A DNA stretch of 38,059 nt from Betaproteobacteria bacterium HGW-Betaproteobacteria-4 (lineage in GTDB: Bacteria > Pseudomonadota > Gammaproteobacteria > Burkholderiales > Rhodocyclaceae), in the NCBI GenBank assembly GCA_002840785.1, contig PHCH01000070.1, positions 1 through 38,059 of the forward strand, in the 5' to 3' direction. The notes below the pieces were generated by a model. It saw only the letters and a program-made list of their open reading frames with translations. It was not told the origin of the DNA and did not search any database. Positions within the stretch are counted from its first letter, which is position 1, and each line of letters starts with the position of its first letter. A program made the translations under genes and the position numbers. Shown here piece by piece: positions 19,108 through 27,574 of the stretch.

Positions 19108-20000
19108 TGCGGCTCGGCATCGACCTTGGCGGAACCAAGACCGAGATCGTCGCGCTGGCCGATGATGGCAGCGAGTTGCTGCGCCAGCGCATCCCGACGC
19201 CACAGGGCGACTACCTGGCGACCGTCATGGCCATTGCCGGGCTGGTTGAAAACGTCGAAAACCAACTTGGCCGGCGGGGCAGCGTCGGCATCGGCATCCC
19301 CGGCGCCGAATCGCTGGCCACCGGCCTGATCAAGAATGCCAACTCGACCTGCCTGATCGGCAAGCCACTCAGGCGCGATCTGCAAGCCCTGCTCCAGCGC
19401 GACATCCGGCTGGCCAACGATGCCAATTGCTTTGCCCTTTCCGAAGCGGTCGATGGCAGCGGACGGGACGCCGACATCGTGTTCGGCATCATTCTCGGCA
19501 CCGGCGTCGGTGGGGGCATCGTCATCAACCGGCAAGTGCTGACCGGGGCCAACGCCATTGCCGGCGAATGGGGCCACAACCCGCTCCCGCTGCCGGCCGG
19601 CGACGACCTGCCCCTGCCCCACTGTTACTGCGGGCGGGCCGGCTGCATCGAAGCCTACCTGTCCGGCCCGGCGCTGGCCGAAGACCATCGCCGCCATACC
19701 GGTCAAAGCTTGAGCGCCGACCAGATCGACCGCCTTGCCGCGAACGGCGACGCCGCCTGCGAGGCGTCGCTGGGCCGCTATGAAGAGCGCCTCGGGCGCG
19801 CCCTGGCCGGTGTCATCAACCTGCTCGACCCGCAGGTCATCGTCATCGGCGGCGGGCTGTCGAACATCCAGCGGCTTTATCGCAATTTGCCGGAATGCTG
19901 CGGTCGACACGTTTTTTCGGACGTTTTCAACACCCAATTCCGGCCGCCCGCACATGGGGATTCCTCGGGGGTACGTGGCGCAGCATGGTTGTGGGATTGA
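19107..20000 (+). CDS. ROK family sugar kinase (fructokinase/N-acetylglucosamine kinase type)
   Basis: This 297-residue enzyme belongs to the ROK family, which phosphorylates free hexoses with ATP. It has the phosphate-binding motif DLGGTKTE at the N-terminus, the ATP/sugar site GTGVGGGIVINRQ, the catalytic region GANAIAGEWGHNP and the zinc motif CYCGRAGCIEAYLSG (CxCGxxGCxE). The length is close to E. coli Mak (about 302). No helix-turn-helix is present, so it is a kinase and not a ROK repressor. Fructose, glucose or N-acetylglucosamine are possible substrates. The start overlaps the previous stop by one base and the MOSC gene follows after 18 bases. Confidence 0.9.
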   Translation: MRLGIDLGGTKTEIVALADDGSELLRQRIPTPQGDYLATVMAIAGLVENVENQLGRRGSVGIGIPGAESLATGLIKNANSTCLIGKPLRRDLQALLQRDIRLANDANCFALSEAVDGSGRDADIVFGIILGTGVGGGIVINRQVLTGANAIAGEWGHNPLPLPAGDDLPLPHCYCGRAGCIEAYLSGPALAEDHRRHTGQSLSADQIDRLAANGDAACEASLGRYEERLGRALAGVINLLDPQVIVIGGGLSNIQRLYRNLPECCGRHVFSDVFNTQFRPPAHGDSSGVRGAAWLWD

Positions 20001-20018
20001 TGGCAAAATCCGGCGACC

Positions 20019-20619
20019 ATGGCAGACGTTTCCCTCTTCATCGGCGGCATACGCCCACTTCCTGAATCCGGCCGGCCGACCGGCATGTACAAGCAGCCAG
20101 CCAGCGGCCGGCTCGAACTCGGCCGCGAGGGCTTCATCGGCGACGAGCAGGCCGACCGGCGCGTGCACGGCGGCCCCGAGAAGGCCGTCCACCTCTACCC
20201 GGCACGTCATTACGCCAGACTGGCCGAACGTTTCCCGGAGGCGGCGCCACAACTGGTCATCGGCAGCCTTGGCGAAAACATTTCGACGGCCGAACTCGAC
20301 GAAAACGATGTCCGCATCGGCGACCTCTGGCGCCTCGGCAGCGCCGAGCTGCAGGTTTGTCAGCCGCGCAACCCGTGCTGGAAAATCGACGAGCGCTTCG
20401 CCAGCGACGGCATGGCTGCCTTCATCGCCGAGCATCGGCTGACCGGCTGGTACTGGCCATCGCCCCGCCCTTGGCGATCTGGAAAAACTCGCCGGCAGCC
20501 CCGGCATCGCCAAAAACTGGCAACAAAAGATCGTTTCGCGGGTCGAATGGCTCCGAAAAAATCCAGAAAAGACGTCGCCCGCACCGGTGGCGTTCCACGC
20601 GAAACCCGAAAATCCATGA
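20019..20619 (+). pseudogene. MOSC domain protein (YiiM-like), frameshifted by an internal deletion
   Basis: The N-terminal two thirds are a MOSC domain, as in YiiM-type proteins that reduce N-hydroxylated compounds using a molybdenum cofactor. Visible are GGIRPLPESGRPTGMYK, the conserved LGENIST and the cofactor-cysteine region CQPRNPCWKID. After TGWYW (about 20456) the frame changes. The expected C-terminus (ALGDLEKLAGSPGIAKNW, then VEWLRKNPEK) is in a different frame and ends at TGA 20617-20619, overlapping the ATG of the MFS gene (ATGA). Some 25 residues seem to be missing at the junction. Because of the shift, the original frame runs on into the MFS gene and mimics a 604-residue fusion, which I do not believe. 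Confidence 0.82.
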
Positions 20620-21833
20620 ACGATACCGACGCTCGCCGCCTGTGGATCAGGCTGTTCCTGCCTTTTGCCGCCGGCTATTTCCTGTCCTACCTTTACCGGA
20701 CGGCCAATGCCGTCATCGGCCCGGTTCTCGCCCGCGAACTGAGTCTTGGCGACAACGCGCTGGGCCTGCTGACGAGCACCTATTTTCTCGCCTTCGGCGC
20801 CGCCCAGTTGCCGCTCGGCATGTTGCTCGACCGCTTCGGGCCGCGTCGCGTCGAGGCCGGATTACTCCTCATCGCGGCCGCCGGCGCTGCCGTTTTCGCA
20901 CTGTCCGACGATCTGGGCGGCCTGGCGGTCGGCCGGGCAATGATCGGCCTTGGTGTTTCGGCCTGTCTGATGGCTTCGTTCAAGGCCTTTGCCCAGTGGT
21001 TTCCGCCCGAGCGGCAAGCCTCGCTGACCGGCTGGATCATGGCCTCGGGCGGTCTCGGCGCGCTGGCCGCCTCGAAGCCACTGGAACTGGCCCTCGGCTT
21101 CGCCACCTGGCAGGAAATCATTTTTGCCCTCTCGGTAGCCACCCTGACCGTCGCCGCCACGATCTTCTTCGTCGCCCCCGACAAGCCGGGCGAGGCTGGC
21201 GGCGCCGGCCTGGCCGAGCAACTGGCCGGCGTCAGGCGGATATTCTCGAGCGCCCATTTCTGGCGCTATGCCCCGATGGGCTTCTGGTTCACCGGCGGCT
21301 TCATGGCCGTGCAAGGCCTGTGGGTGGCACGCTGGATGACGGTCATGGAAGGCCTGGATGGGGCGGCAATTGCCGCCCGCCTGACCTGGATGAGCGGTGC
21401 CATGCTCGGCGGCTTCGTCTTCATGGGCTTCTTCGCCACCCGTCTGGTCCATCGCGGCATCCAGCTCGACACCATTTATCGCGCCTCGATGCTCGTCGCC
21501 ATCAGCCTGCTCGCCCTGATCAGCAGCCTGCCCACTTTTGCCGGCAACCTGCTGTGGCCTGTCCTCGGCGCCTGTTTCTCGCTCTCCAATGTTTCCTATT
21601 CGCTGGTCGCCCAGGCCTTCCCGTCAGCCCTCTCGGGACGCGCCAACACCGCGCTCAACCTGCTCGTATTTGCCGGCGCCTTCGGCCTGCAATGGGGCAT
21701 CGGGATCCTCGTCGATGCCCTGCAGGCACACGGCTGGGCTGGCGACGCGGCGTTTCGCGGCGCCTTCTTCACGCTCCTAGGCGGCCAGTTCCTGGCCCTG
21801 CTCTGGATGCTCAGACCCCGCCGGCAGGTCTGA
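20616..21833 (+). CDS. Major facilitator superfamily transporter
   Basis: This 405-residue inner-membrane protein has about 12 membrane segments. The MFS signature between segments 2 and 3 is clear (GMLLDRFGPRRVEAG), and a strong first segment (LFLPFAAGYFLSYLYRTANAVIGP) follows the short cytoplasmic start MNDTDARR. It resembles anion/nitrate- or organic-acid-type MFS carriers in the N-terminal sequence, but the substrate cannot be assigned. I start it at ATG 20616, which overlaps the true stop of the MOSC gene. Its 3' end overlaps the convergent calcium-loop gene by 57 bases. Confidence 0.88.
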   Translation: MNDTDARRLWIRLFLPFAAGYFLSYLYRTANAVIGPVLARELSLGDNALGLLTSTYFLAFGAAQLPLGMLLDRFGPRRVEAGLLLIAAAGAAVFALSDDLGGLAVGRAMIGLGVSACLMASFKAFAQWFPPERQASLTGWIMASGGLGALAASKPLELALGFATWQEIIFALSVATLTVAATIFFVAPDKPGEAGGAGLAEQLAGVRRIFSSAHFWRYAPMGFWFTGGFMAVQGLWVARWMTVMEGLDGAAIAARLTWMSGAMLGGFVFMGFFATRLVHRGIQLDTIYRASMLVAISLLALISSLPTFAGNLLWPVLGACFSLSNVSYSLVAQAFPSALSGRANTALNLLVFAGAFGLQWGIGILVDALQAHGWAGDAAFRGAFFTLLGGQFLALLWMLRPRRQV

Positions 21834-22760
21834 GACAACGAGGTCGACCTGCTGCAGATGGCCGACCTCCCCGGCCTCGGACAGGTAAAGCCCGGCCGCC
21901 CGGATCTGCCCGAGCAGTTCGTTGGATTTCGTTTTTAGCGAAAATTCCGCGTTGACCGTAGCAGTGTAGAGCGCCCCGACCCCCTGCTCCTTGAGCGTGC
22001 CGTAACCGTCGGCCGACCACACGCCGAGCTGGCCAAAGGCGGCGTCGGCCTCATCGATCCAGCCGTTGTGGTCGCCGTCGAGCCCGGCCAGATCGGCGAA
22101 ACCGTTGCCGCTGGCGACGCCGAACAACTCGCTGCCATCGTCGGCCCGGCCATTGCCGTTGCGGTCGAACACCAGGTAGCCGCTGCCCTGGCCGATGCCG
22201 GGAATCTGCTCGGCGGTGCCATCGGCATTCAGATCGAAGGCGATGCAATCCTCGGTCAGCTCGCAGGCCTTGCCGTTGAAACTGAGCATCAGGGGATCGC
22301 TCAGCTTGACCGTGGCGCTCTCCTCCTCGACCTTCTCGCTGGCGTAATTGCGCTCCATGGCCAGCGCGTAATCGAATTCAATCACTTTGCCATCGCAGGT
22401 CGTCACCTTGCCGTTGCCGCACACCGTCGTCTTTTCCGATTCGCTGACCGTTTCCCGGATGGTGCGCTGCCAGCTGATTTCCGCACCGCGCCGGGCGACC
22501 GCCGGCTGAGCCGGCAAAGCCTCGCCGGCGGCAAACTTTTCCCCGACTTTCTTGCCATCCATTGCCGCCATGATGGCGTCGAGCAGCGATTGCAGCATTT
22601 GCTGGATTTTCTGCCGCTCGGATTTCCGCGCCTCGGCCGGGCTCAGCGAGAGATCGTCAAATATGCGGCGAAACTCCCGCACGCTGGTGATCTCCAGCGC
22701 CTGGCTGCGACTCGCTTCGTGCGTGGACGACAGCTGAATGTTCGAATCCTGAATTTTCAT
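21777..22760 (-). CDS. Calcium-loop (EF-hand-like) protein of unknown function
   Basis: This 327-residue protein has no signal peptide or membrane segment. Its second half carries aspartate-rich loops typical of the domain found in RTX/FrpC-like secreted proteins: DLNADGTAE, DRNGNGRADDGSELFG and DGDHNGWIDEADAAFGQLGVW. These probably bind Ca2+. The first half is charged and helical (REFRRIFDDLSLSPAEARKSERQKIQQMLQSLLDAIMAAM). It lacks the nonapeptide RTX repeats and there is no type I secretion gene nearby. It could be secreted without a cleaved leader or act inside the cell; I cannot tell. Its 3' end overlaps the convergent MFS gene by 57 bases. A copy of the dispersed element encodes TATVNAEFSLKTK. 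Confidence 0.65.
   Translation of the reverse strand: MKIQDSNIQLSSTHEASRSQALEITSVREFRRIFDDLSLSPAEARKSERQKIQQMLQSLLDAIMAAMDGKKVGEKFAAGEALPAQPAVARRGAEISWQRTIRETVSESEKTTVCGNGKVTTCDGKVIEFDYALAMERNYASEKVEEESATVKLSDPLMLSFNGKACELTEDCIAFDLNADGTAEQIPGIGQGSGYLVFDRNGNGRADDGSELFGVASGNGFADLAGLDGDHNGWIDEADAAFGQLGVWSADGYGTLKEQGVGALYTATVNAEFSLKTKSNELLGQIRAAGLYLSEAGEVGHLQQVDLVVSDLPAGSEHPEQGQELAA
21925..21965 (-). repeat. Dispersed uptake-signal-like element, copy 5
   Basis: On the minus strand the core reads ACTGCTACGGTCAACGCG, followed by GAATTTT and TAAAAACGAAAT. It is in sense orientation within the calcium-loop gene. It keeps the invariant CTACGGTCAAC. Confidence 0.8.
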
Positions 22761-22830
22761 GATCGACTCCTTGCGTGATTGGGCTTAGCTCAGTGCAAGG
22801 GTCGTGCCGAACGCCTCGGCCGCCGGAAAA

Positions 22831-24837
22831 TCAAAACTCGAGTGGATCGACCTCGATGTGCCAGCGCAGTTTCGACGGCGCCTTGATGCCTTCGATGGCC
22901 TCGCGCCAGCGCGGCAGGAAATTCTGCAAGGCGGGACGGGACGCGGACTCGGCCAGCAACTGGCCACGTTCGAGATTGGCCAGCCGGGCCAGTTTCATCG
23001 GCACCGGGTCATAAATCATGACGTTTTCGTGCTCGCCGATCAGCGGCAAGGTCGCGGCGGCATTCAGGAAAGCGATGGAATCGGCCATCTCGGGCGCTTC
23101 GGCCCGCAGCACGGCCTGGAAGGCGTAGGGCGGGAAGCCGGCCTGCTCGCGCTCCTTGAGCTGCTGGGCAGCAAATCCCGGATAGTCGTGCTCGACCAGC
23201 GCGGCAAACAGCGGGTGATCCGGGTACTCGGTCTGGATCAGCACCTCGCCCTTGAGCTCGGCCCGCCCGGCCCGCCCGGCTACCTGCATGAGCTGCGCGA
23301 ACAGGCGCTCCGGCGCGCGCCAGTCGGCGGCGTAGAGGGCGGCATCGGCGCCAAGCGCACCGACCAGCGTCAATTTGGGGAAATCGTGGCCCTTGGCCAG
23401 CATCTGGGTGCCGACCAGAATATCGGCCTGACCGCCGTGGATGAGTTCCAGCATGGCCTCCCACTGCTTGCGGCTCTTGACCGAGTCACGGTCGACACGC
23501 AGCACGCGCGCTTCCGGAAACTGCTCCTGCAGCCACGCCTCAAGACGCTGCGTACCGCGCCCGAACGGGTGGATGTCCTGATTGCCGCAGGTCGGGCAGG
23601 CCTTCGGAACGCGGTGTTCGCAACCGCAATGATGGCAACGCAGGCGGCGATCGGCGAGGTGCAGGACCATGTTGGCGGCGCAACGCGTGCAACGCGAAAT
23701 CCAGCCGCAGGCCGGGCAGGCCAAAACCGGCGCGTAACCGCGGCGGTTGAGGAAAACCAGGCTTTGCTCGCCACGTAGCAGACGTTCCTTGATGGCGGCG
23801 ATCAGCGGCTCGCTGACCCCCTCCTTGAGGACCATTTTCTTGGTGTTGATCACGTGCACCGCCGGCAGCTTGGCCGCCGGGTTGGCCCGTTGGTTCAAGG
23901 TGAGCAGACCATAGCGCCGGCTCTGGGCATTGGCCCACGACTCCAGCGAGGGCGTCGCCGAGCCGAGCAGGATGGGAATGCCGAGCTGGTGGGCGCGAAA
24001 AACGCCCACATCGCGCGCCGAGTAACGCATGCCATCCTGCTGCTTGAACGATGGATCGTGCTCTTCGTCGATGACGATGAGGCCGAGCCGGGGCAGCGGC
24101 GTAAAGATCGAAAGCCGCGTGCCGAGAACGATGCTCGCCTCGCCGGCAAAGGCTGCCCGCCAGTTGCGCTCACGCGCCGCTTCGGCCAGTTCGCTGTGCA
24201 GTGACACCACTTCGGCATCGGGAAAACGCGCCCGAACCCGACCTTCAAGCTGCGGCGTCAGATTGATTTCGGGAACCAGCAGCAAGGCCTGACGACCGGC
24301 GGACAGCGCCTTGTCGACCAGGCGCAGATACACCTCGGTCTTGCCGCTGCCGGTGACGCCGTGCAGCAAATGCGCGGAAAACCCCGCCGCCGGATCGATA
24401 GCCGCCAGCGCGGTGGTCTGTTCATCGGTTAGCGCCGGCGGCTGGATCGGCTCCGCTTTTCGCCCGGCCCGAGCTTTCCGGCGATCCGGTGGATCAAGAC
24501 GCTTGAGCCCGACCGGCAAAGCCTGCAGAACCACCTCACCGAGCGCAGCCTGATAGTAGGTGCTTGCGAACTCGCAGAGGCGGAAAAAATCCGGGGGCAG
24601 GGCCGGCAAGTCACGCAGTATTTCGCCGGCCGGCTTGAGCTGATCGAGCGGCCAGTCGCTGGCATCGACCACATCGACGATGACCCCGATTTTCTCGCCG
24701 CGCCCGAATGGCACGCGAACCCGGTAACCGATATCTACGGTCGACGCCGTTTCAGCCACATAATCAAAAAGGCGATGTAAGGGCAAATCGAGGGCGACGC
24801 GCAAAACGGGCATGGATTTTCCGGCCAAAGCCGTCAT
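22831..24837 (-). CDS. priA: Primosomal protein N' (replication restart helicase)
   Basis: PriA is a 3'-5' helicase that reloads the replisome at stalled forks. The 668-residue frame has the N-terminal DNA-binding region (RVALDLPLHRLFDYV), Walker A GVTGSGKT, Walker B DEEHD, helicase motif GSATPSLES, the zinc-binding cysteines (CPACGWISRCTRCAANM, CHHCGCEHRVPKACPTCG) and motif VAGRAGRAELKG. The start may be at 24837 (GGAG close to the ATG) or at the in-frame ATG 24813 (MPVLRVALDLP), which matches the usual family start better. It is downstream of hemE on the same strand, with a DnaA-box cluster in between. Confidence 0.97.
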   Translation of the reverse strand: MTALAGKSMPVLRVALDLPLHRLFDYVAETASTVDIGYRVRVPFGRGEKIGVIVDVVDASDWPLDQLKPAGEILRDLPALPPDFFRLCEFASTYYQAALGEVVLQALPVGLKRLDPPDRRKARAGRKAEPIQPPALTDEQTTALAAIDPAAGFSAHLLHGVTGSGKTEVYLRLVDKALSAGRQALLLVPEINLTPQLEGRVRARFPDAEVVSLHSELAEAARERNWRAAFAGEASIVLGTRLSIFTPLPRLGLIVIDEEHDPSFKQQDGMRYSARDVGVFRAHQLGIPILLGSATPSLESWANAQSRRYGLLTLNQRANPAAKLPAVHVINTKKMVLKEGVSEPLIAAIKERLLRGEQSLVFLNRRGYAPVLACPACGWISRCTRCAANMVLHLADRRLRCHHCGCEHRVPKACPTCGNQDIHPFGRGTQRLEAWLQEQFPEARVLRVDRDSVKSRKQWEAMLELIHGGQADILVGTQMLAKGHDFPKLTLVGALGADAALYAADWRAPERLFAQLMQVAGRAGRAELKGEVLIQTEYPDHPLFAALVEHDYPGFAAQQLKEREQAGFPPYAFQAVLRAEAPEMADSIAFLNAAATLPLIGEHENVMIYDPVPMKLARLANLERGQLLAESASRPALQNFLPRWREAIEGIKAPSKLRWHIEVDPLEF

Positions 24838-24885
24838 TTCTCCAAAAAATCGGATTTATTGCGACCCAAAACCGGGGATTTTGAG

Positions 24886-24957
24886 TTGTCCACAAAAACT
24901 GTGGATAACTTTGTGGATTTCTTTTGTTTTCAGCGAGCGGCAAAACTCTGTGCATAA
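24886..24957. promoter_or_regulatory. DnaA-box cluster between hemE and priA
   Basis: Within 72 bases there is one perfect DnaA box (minus strand TTATCCACA, plus TGTGGATAA at 24900-24908). Two single-mismatch boxes are TTGTCCACA (24886-24894) and TGTGCATAA (24949-24957), and a two-mismatch box is TGTGGATTT (24912-24920). The region is far richer in A/T than the surroundings. It may be a replication origin element, a DnaA-controlled promoter of priA, or a titration site. Confidence 0.65.
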
Positions 24958-24980
24958 GTCAAGCCTTGCCGCTTACTTAT

Positions 24981-25002
24981 GGCTATTACTTACGTAATAG
25001 CC
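24981..25002. repeat. Inverted repeat over the hemE stop codon
   Basis: GGCTATTAC (24981-24989) is inverted as GTAATAGCC (24994-25002) around TTAC. The hemE stop (minus strand, 24986-24988) lies in the left arm. No T-run follows on the minus strand, so it is at best a weak terminator or an RNA-protecting hairpin. Confidence 0.55.
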
Positions 25003-26053
25003 TACTGTGCGCATGCACCGTTTCGACCAGTGCCGTCACGCTATCCGGCGGCGTGAATTGGGAAATGCCGTGACCCAGATTGAAAACGTGGCCGGTATTG
25101 GCCGGGCCGAAGCTATCGAGCACTTTTTTCGCTTCGGCGGCGACGATTTCCGGCTGTGCAAACAACACGTTCGGGTCCAGATTGCCCTGCAACGCGACCT
25201 TGTCGCCAACCCGACGACGGGCCTCGCCGATGTCGATGGTCCAGTCGAGACCGACCGCATCGCAACCGATGTCGGCAATCTTTTCCAGCCACAGGCCGCC
25301 GTTCTTGGTGAACACGATGCTCGGAATGCGCTGGCCGTCCTTTTCCTTCTTCAGGCCGGCGACGATGCGACGCATGTATTGCAGCGAAAATTCCTCGTAG
25401 GCCGCGTTGGACAGCGAGCCGCCCCAGGTATCGAAAATCATCACAGCCTGGGCGCCGCAGTCGATCTGGGCGTTCAGGTAGGCAATCACGGAATCAGCCG
25501 TCACCGACAGGATGCGGTGCAGCAGGTCCGGGCGGTTGTAGAGCATGCCCTTGATGTTGCGGAAATCGCTCGAGCCCTCGCCTTCGACCATGTAGCAGGC
25601 CAGCGTGTAGGGGCTGCCGGAGAAACCGATGAGCGGCACCGAGTTATCGAGTGCCCGACGAATTTCCGAAACGGCATCCATGACGTAGCCGAGGTGCTCG
25701 TAGGGATCGGGCGCCGTCAGGTTGTTGATGGCCCATTCTTCGCGCAGCGGACGTTCGAATTTCGGGCCCTCGCCTTCGGCGAAATAGAGGCCGAGGCCCA
25801 TCGCATCCGGCACCGTCAAAATGTCGGAGAACAGGATGGCGGCATCGAGGTCGTAGCGGGCCAGCGGCTGCAGCGTCACTTCGCAGGCCATGGCCGGCGA
25901 CTTGCAGAGATTGAGGAAGTTGCCGGCCCGTTTGCGGGTTTCGCAATACTCGGGCAGGTAGCGCCCGGCCTGACGCATCAGCCACAGCGGGGTGTATTCG
26001 GTCGGCTCCTTGAGAAGGGCGCGCAGGAAAGTATCGTTCTTGGGTCGGCTCAC
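24986..26053 (-). CDS. hemE: Uroporphyrinogen decarboxylase
   Basis: HemE removes four carboxyl groups from uroporphyrinogen III to give coproporphyrinogen III in haem synthesis. The 355-residue protein is full length. It has the N-terminal signature [15 protein letters not shown], the catalytic aspartate region [30 protein letters not shown] and the C-terminal [13 protein letters not shown]. It is transcribed after trkH, separated by a hairpin (26075-26100), and before priA. The cluster of DnaA boxes downstream is notable because hemE adjoins the chromosomal origin in Caulobacter. Confidence 0.98.
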   Translation of the reverse strand: MSRPKNDTFLRALLKEPTEYTPLWLMRQAGRYLPEYCETRKRAGNFLNLCKSPAMACEVTLQPLARYDLDAAILFSDILTVPDAMGLGLYFAEGEGPKFERPLREEWAINNLTAPDPYEHLGYVMDAVSEIRRALDNSVPLIGFSGSPYTLACYMVEGEGSSDFRNIKGMLYNRPDLLHRILSVTADSVIAYLNAQIDCGAQAVMIFDTWGGSLSNAAYEEFSLQYMRRIVAGLKKEKDGQRIPSIVFTKNGGLWLEKIADIGCDAVGLDWTIDIGEARRRVGDKVALQGNLDPNVLFAQPEIVAAEAKKVLDSFGPANTGHVFNLGHGISQFTPPDSVTALVETVHAHSRLLRK

Positions 26054-26074
26054 GTCGGACTCCGCCAGAAATTC

Positions 26075-26100
26075 GGAAAGGCGGAATTATCCGCCTTTCC
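26075..26100 (-). terminator. Hairpin between trkH and hemE
   Basis: GGAAAGGCGG (26075-26084) pairs perfectly with CCGCCTTTCC (26091-26100) over a six-base loop AATTAT. On the minus strand only a short T-poor tail (GAATTT) follows, so it is a weak or factor-assisted terminator, or a processing hairpin that separates the ntr-trk unit from hemE. Confidence 0.55.
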
Positions 26101-26110
26101 GGGCGCCGGG

Positions 26111-27565
26111 TCACTTCCGCCAGAAGGCGGGGGTCAGAACAACGAGCAGGGTGAATATTTCAAGCCGGCCGAGCAGCATGGCAAAAATGCACACCCAGGT
26201 CTGGAAATCCTCAAGCACGGCATAGGTCGTCGATGGTCCGACCAGGCCGAGACCCGGCCCGATATTGTTGACGCTGGCGACGACGGCCGTAAAGGCAGTG
26301 ACGATATCGAGGCCGGTGAAGGCCAGGACCAGCGTCAATGACGCGATGCTGACCATATACATGAAGCCGAACGAAAGCACCGCGAAGAGGATGGATTGCG
26401 GGGCGACCTGACCGCCGATGCGGATGTTGTAGACGGCGTTCGGGTGCATGGCCCGCAGCAGCTCACGATAGACCTGCTTGTAGAGCAGGAGCGCCCGCAT
26501 CATTTTGATACCGCCGCCGGTCGACCCGGCGCTGGTGGCAAAACTCGAGAGAAACAACATCCACAGAGGGGCAAAAATCGGCCACAGGGCATAGTCGACA
26601 CTCGCGTAGCCTGTCGTAGTGGCGATGGAAACCACATTGAACGCCGCGTGCCGCATCGCCGTATTGACATCGCCATAGATGCCGTCCTTCCAGACATAGG
26701 TGCCGACGATGACGATGCTGATCAACGTGATCCCGACGAACCATTGGGCTTCCGGGTCACGCATATACGGCTTCAGCGAGCGTCCGCTGGCGGCCAGGAA
26801 GAGTGTGGCGAAGTTCATGCCGGCGATCAGCATGAAGACAATTGCCACCGCCTCGATTCTGGACGAGGCAAAATAGCCGAAACTGGCGTCATGCGTCGAG
26901 AATCCGCCCAGGCCCATGGTCGAGAAGGTATGGCAGACGGCGTCGAACCAGCTCATGCCGGCCCAGCGATAGGCAATCAGGCAACAGATGGTGACCAGGA
27001 TATAGACCGTCCATAGCCCTTTTGCCGTTTCAGCAATGCGCGGGGTCAGCTTGGAATCCTTCATCGGCCCGGGCGTTTCCGCCTTGAACATCTGCCGGCC
27101 GCCAATACCCAGCATGGGCAGGATGGCGACCGCCAGAACGATGAGCCCCATGGCGCCCAGCCAGACCAGTTGGTGCCGCCACAGGTTGATCGACATCGGC
27201 AGGGTGTCCAGATTGGACAACACCGTCGCCCCGGTGGTGGTCAGGCCGGAGACTGCCTCGAAATAGGCGTCGGTATGACTGATGCCGAGTTGCAACATGA
27301 GCGGAATGGCGGCGAATCCGGGCAGCACGGTCCACACCAGCACGACCATCAGGAACCCGTCGCGAATGTTCAGTTCCCGCTTGCAGCGTCGATAGCGATA
27401 CCACAGGAACGCGCCGCACAGCATGGTCAGCGCGAAGGCTTCGTCATAAGCCGCCTGGGCACCGTCGTTGGTTACGTAGGACAGAATCAAAGGGGCCAGC
27501 ATGGTCAGGCCGAAGAGCATGGTGATCATGCCCATGGCGCGATAAACAGGGGCAAAGCGCGTCAC
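26111..27565 (-). CDS. trkH: Potassium uptake protein TrkH (membrane subunit)
   Basis: TrkH is the ion-conducting subunit of the Trk K+ uptake system in the inner membrane. The 484-residue protein is close to the usual length and has the repeated selectivity-filter loops of the family: SGLTTTGATVLSN, TFSTMGLGGFSTHD, SIATTTGYASVDY and ASVNNIGPGLGLVG, each with the conserved glycine. It lies nine bases after trkA, the gene of its cytoplasmic gating partner, so the two form an operon. Confidence 0.97.
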   Translation of the reverse strand: MTRFAPVYRAMGMITMLFGLTMLAPLILSYVTNDGAQAAYDEAFALTMLCGAFLWYRYRRCKRELNIRDGFLMVVLVWTVLPGFAAIPLMLQLGISHTDAYFEAVSGLTTTGATVLSNLDTLPMSINLWRHQLVWLGAMGLIVLAVAILPMLGIGGRQMFKAETPGPMKDSKLTPRIAETAKGLWTVYILVTICCLIAYRWAGMSWFDAVCHTFSTMGLGGFSTHDASFGYFASSRIEAVAIVFMLIAGMNFATLFLAASGRSLKPYMRDPEAQWFVGITLISIVIVGTYVWKDGIYGDVNTAMRHAAFNVVSIATTTGYASVDYALWPIFAPLWMLFLSSFATSAGSTGGGIKMMRALLLYKQVYRELLRAMHPNAVYNIRIGGQVAPQSILFAVLSFGFMYMVSIASLTLVLAFTGLDIVTAFTAVVASVNNIGPGLGLVGPSTTYAVLEDFQTWVCIFAMLLGRLEIFTLLVVLTPAFWRK

Positions 27566-27574
27566 GGTCTACCC

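Noticed and set aside
19896..19935. Degenerate element-like sequence TGCTGCGGTCGACAC followed by T-runs in the ROK gene
   Set aside because: It has lost the invariant CTACGGTCAAC; noted only as a possible decayed copy.
20019..21833. MOSC-MFS fusion protein
   Set aside because: The link region is out of frame for the MOSC C-terminus, which ends at 20619 with an ATGA overlap to the MFS start; the fusion is a product of the frameshift.
26075..26100. Strong intrinsic terminator between trkH and hemE
   Set aside because: The stem is perfect but no U-run follows on the minus strand, so it is listed only as a weak or uncertain terminator.
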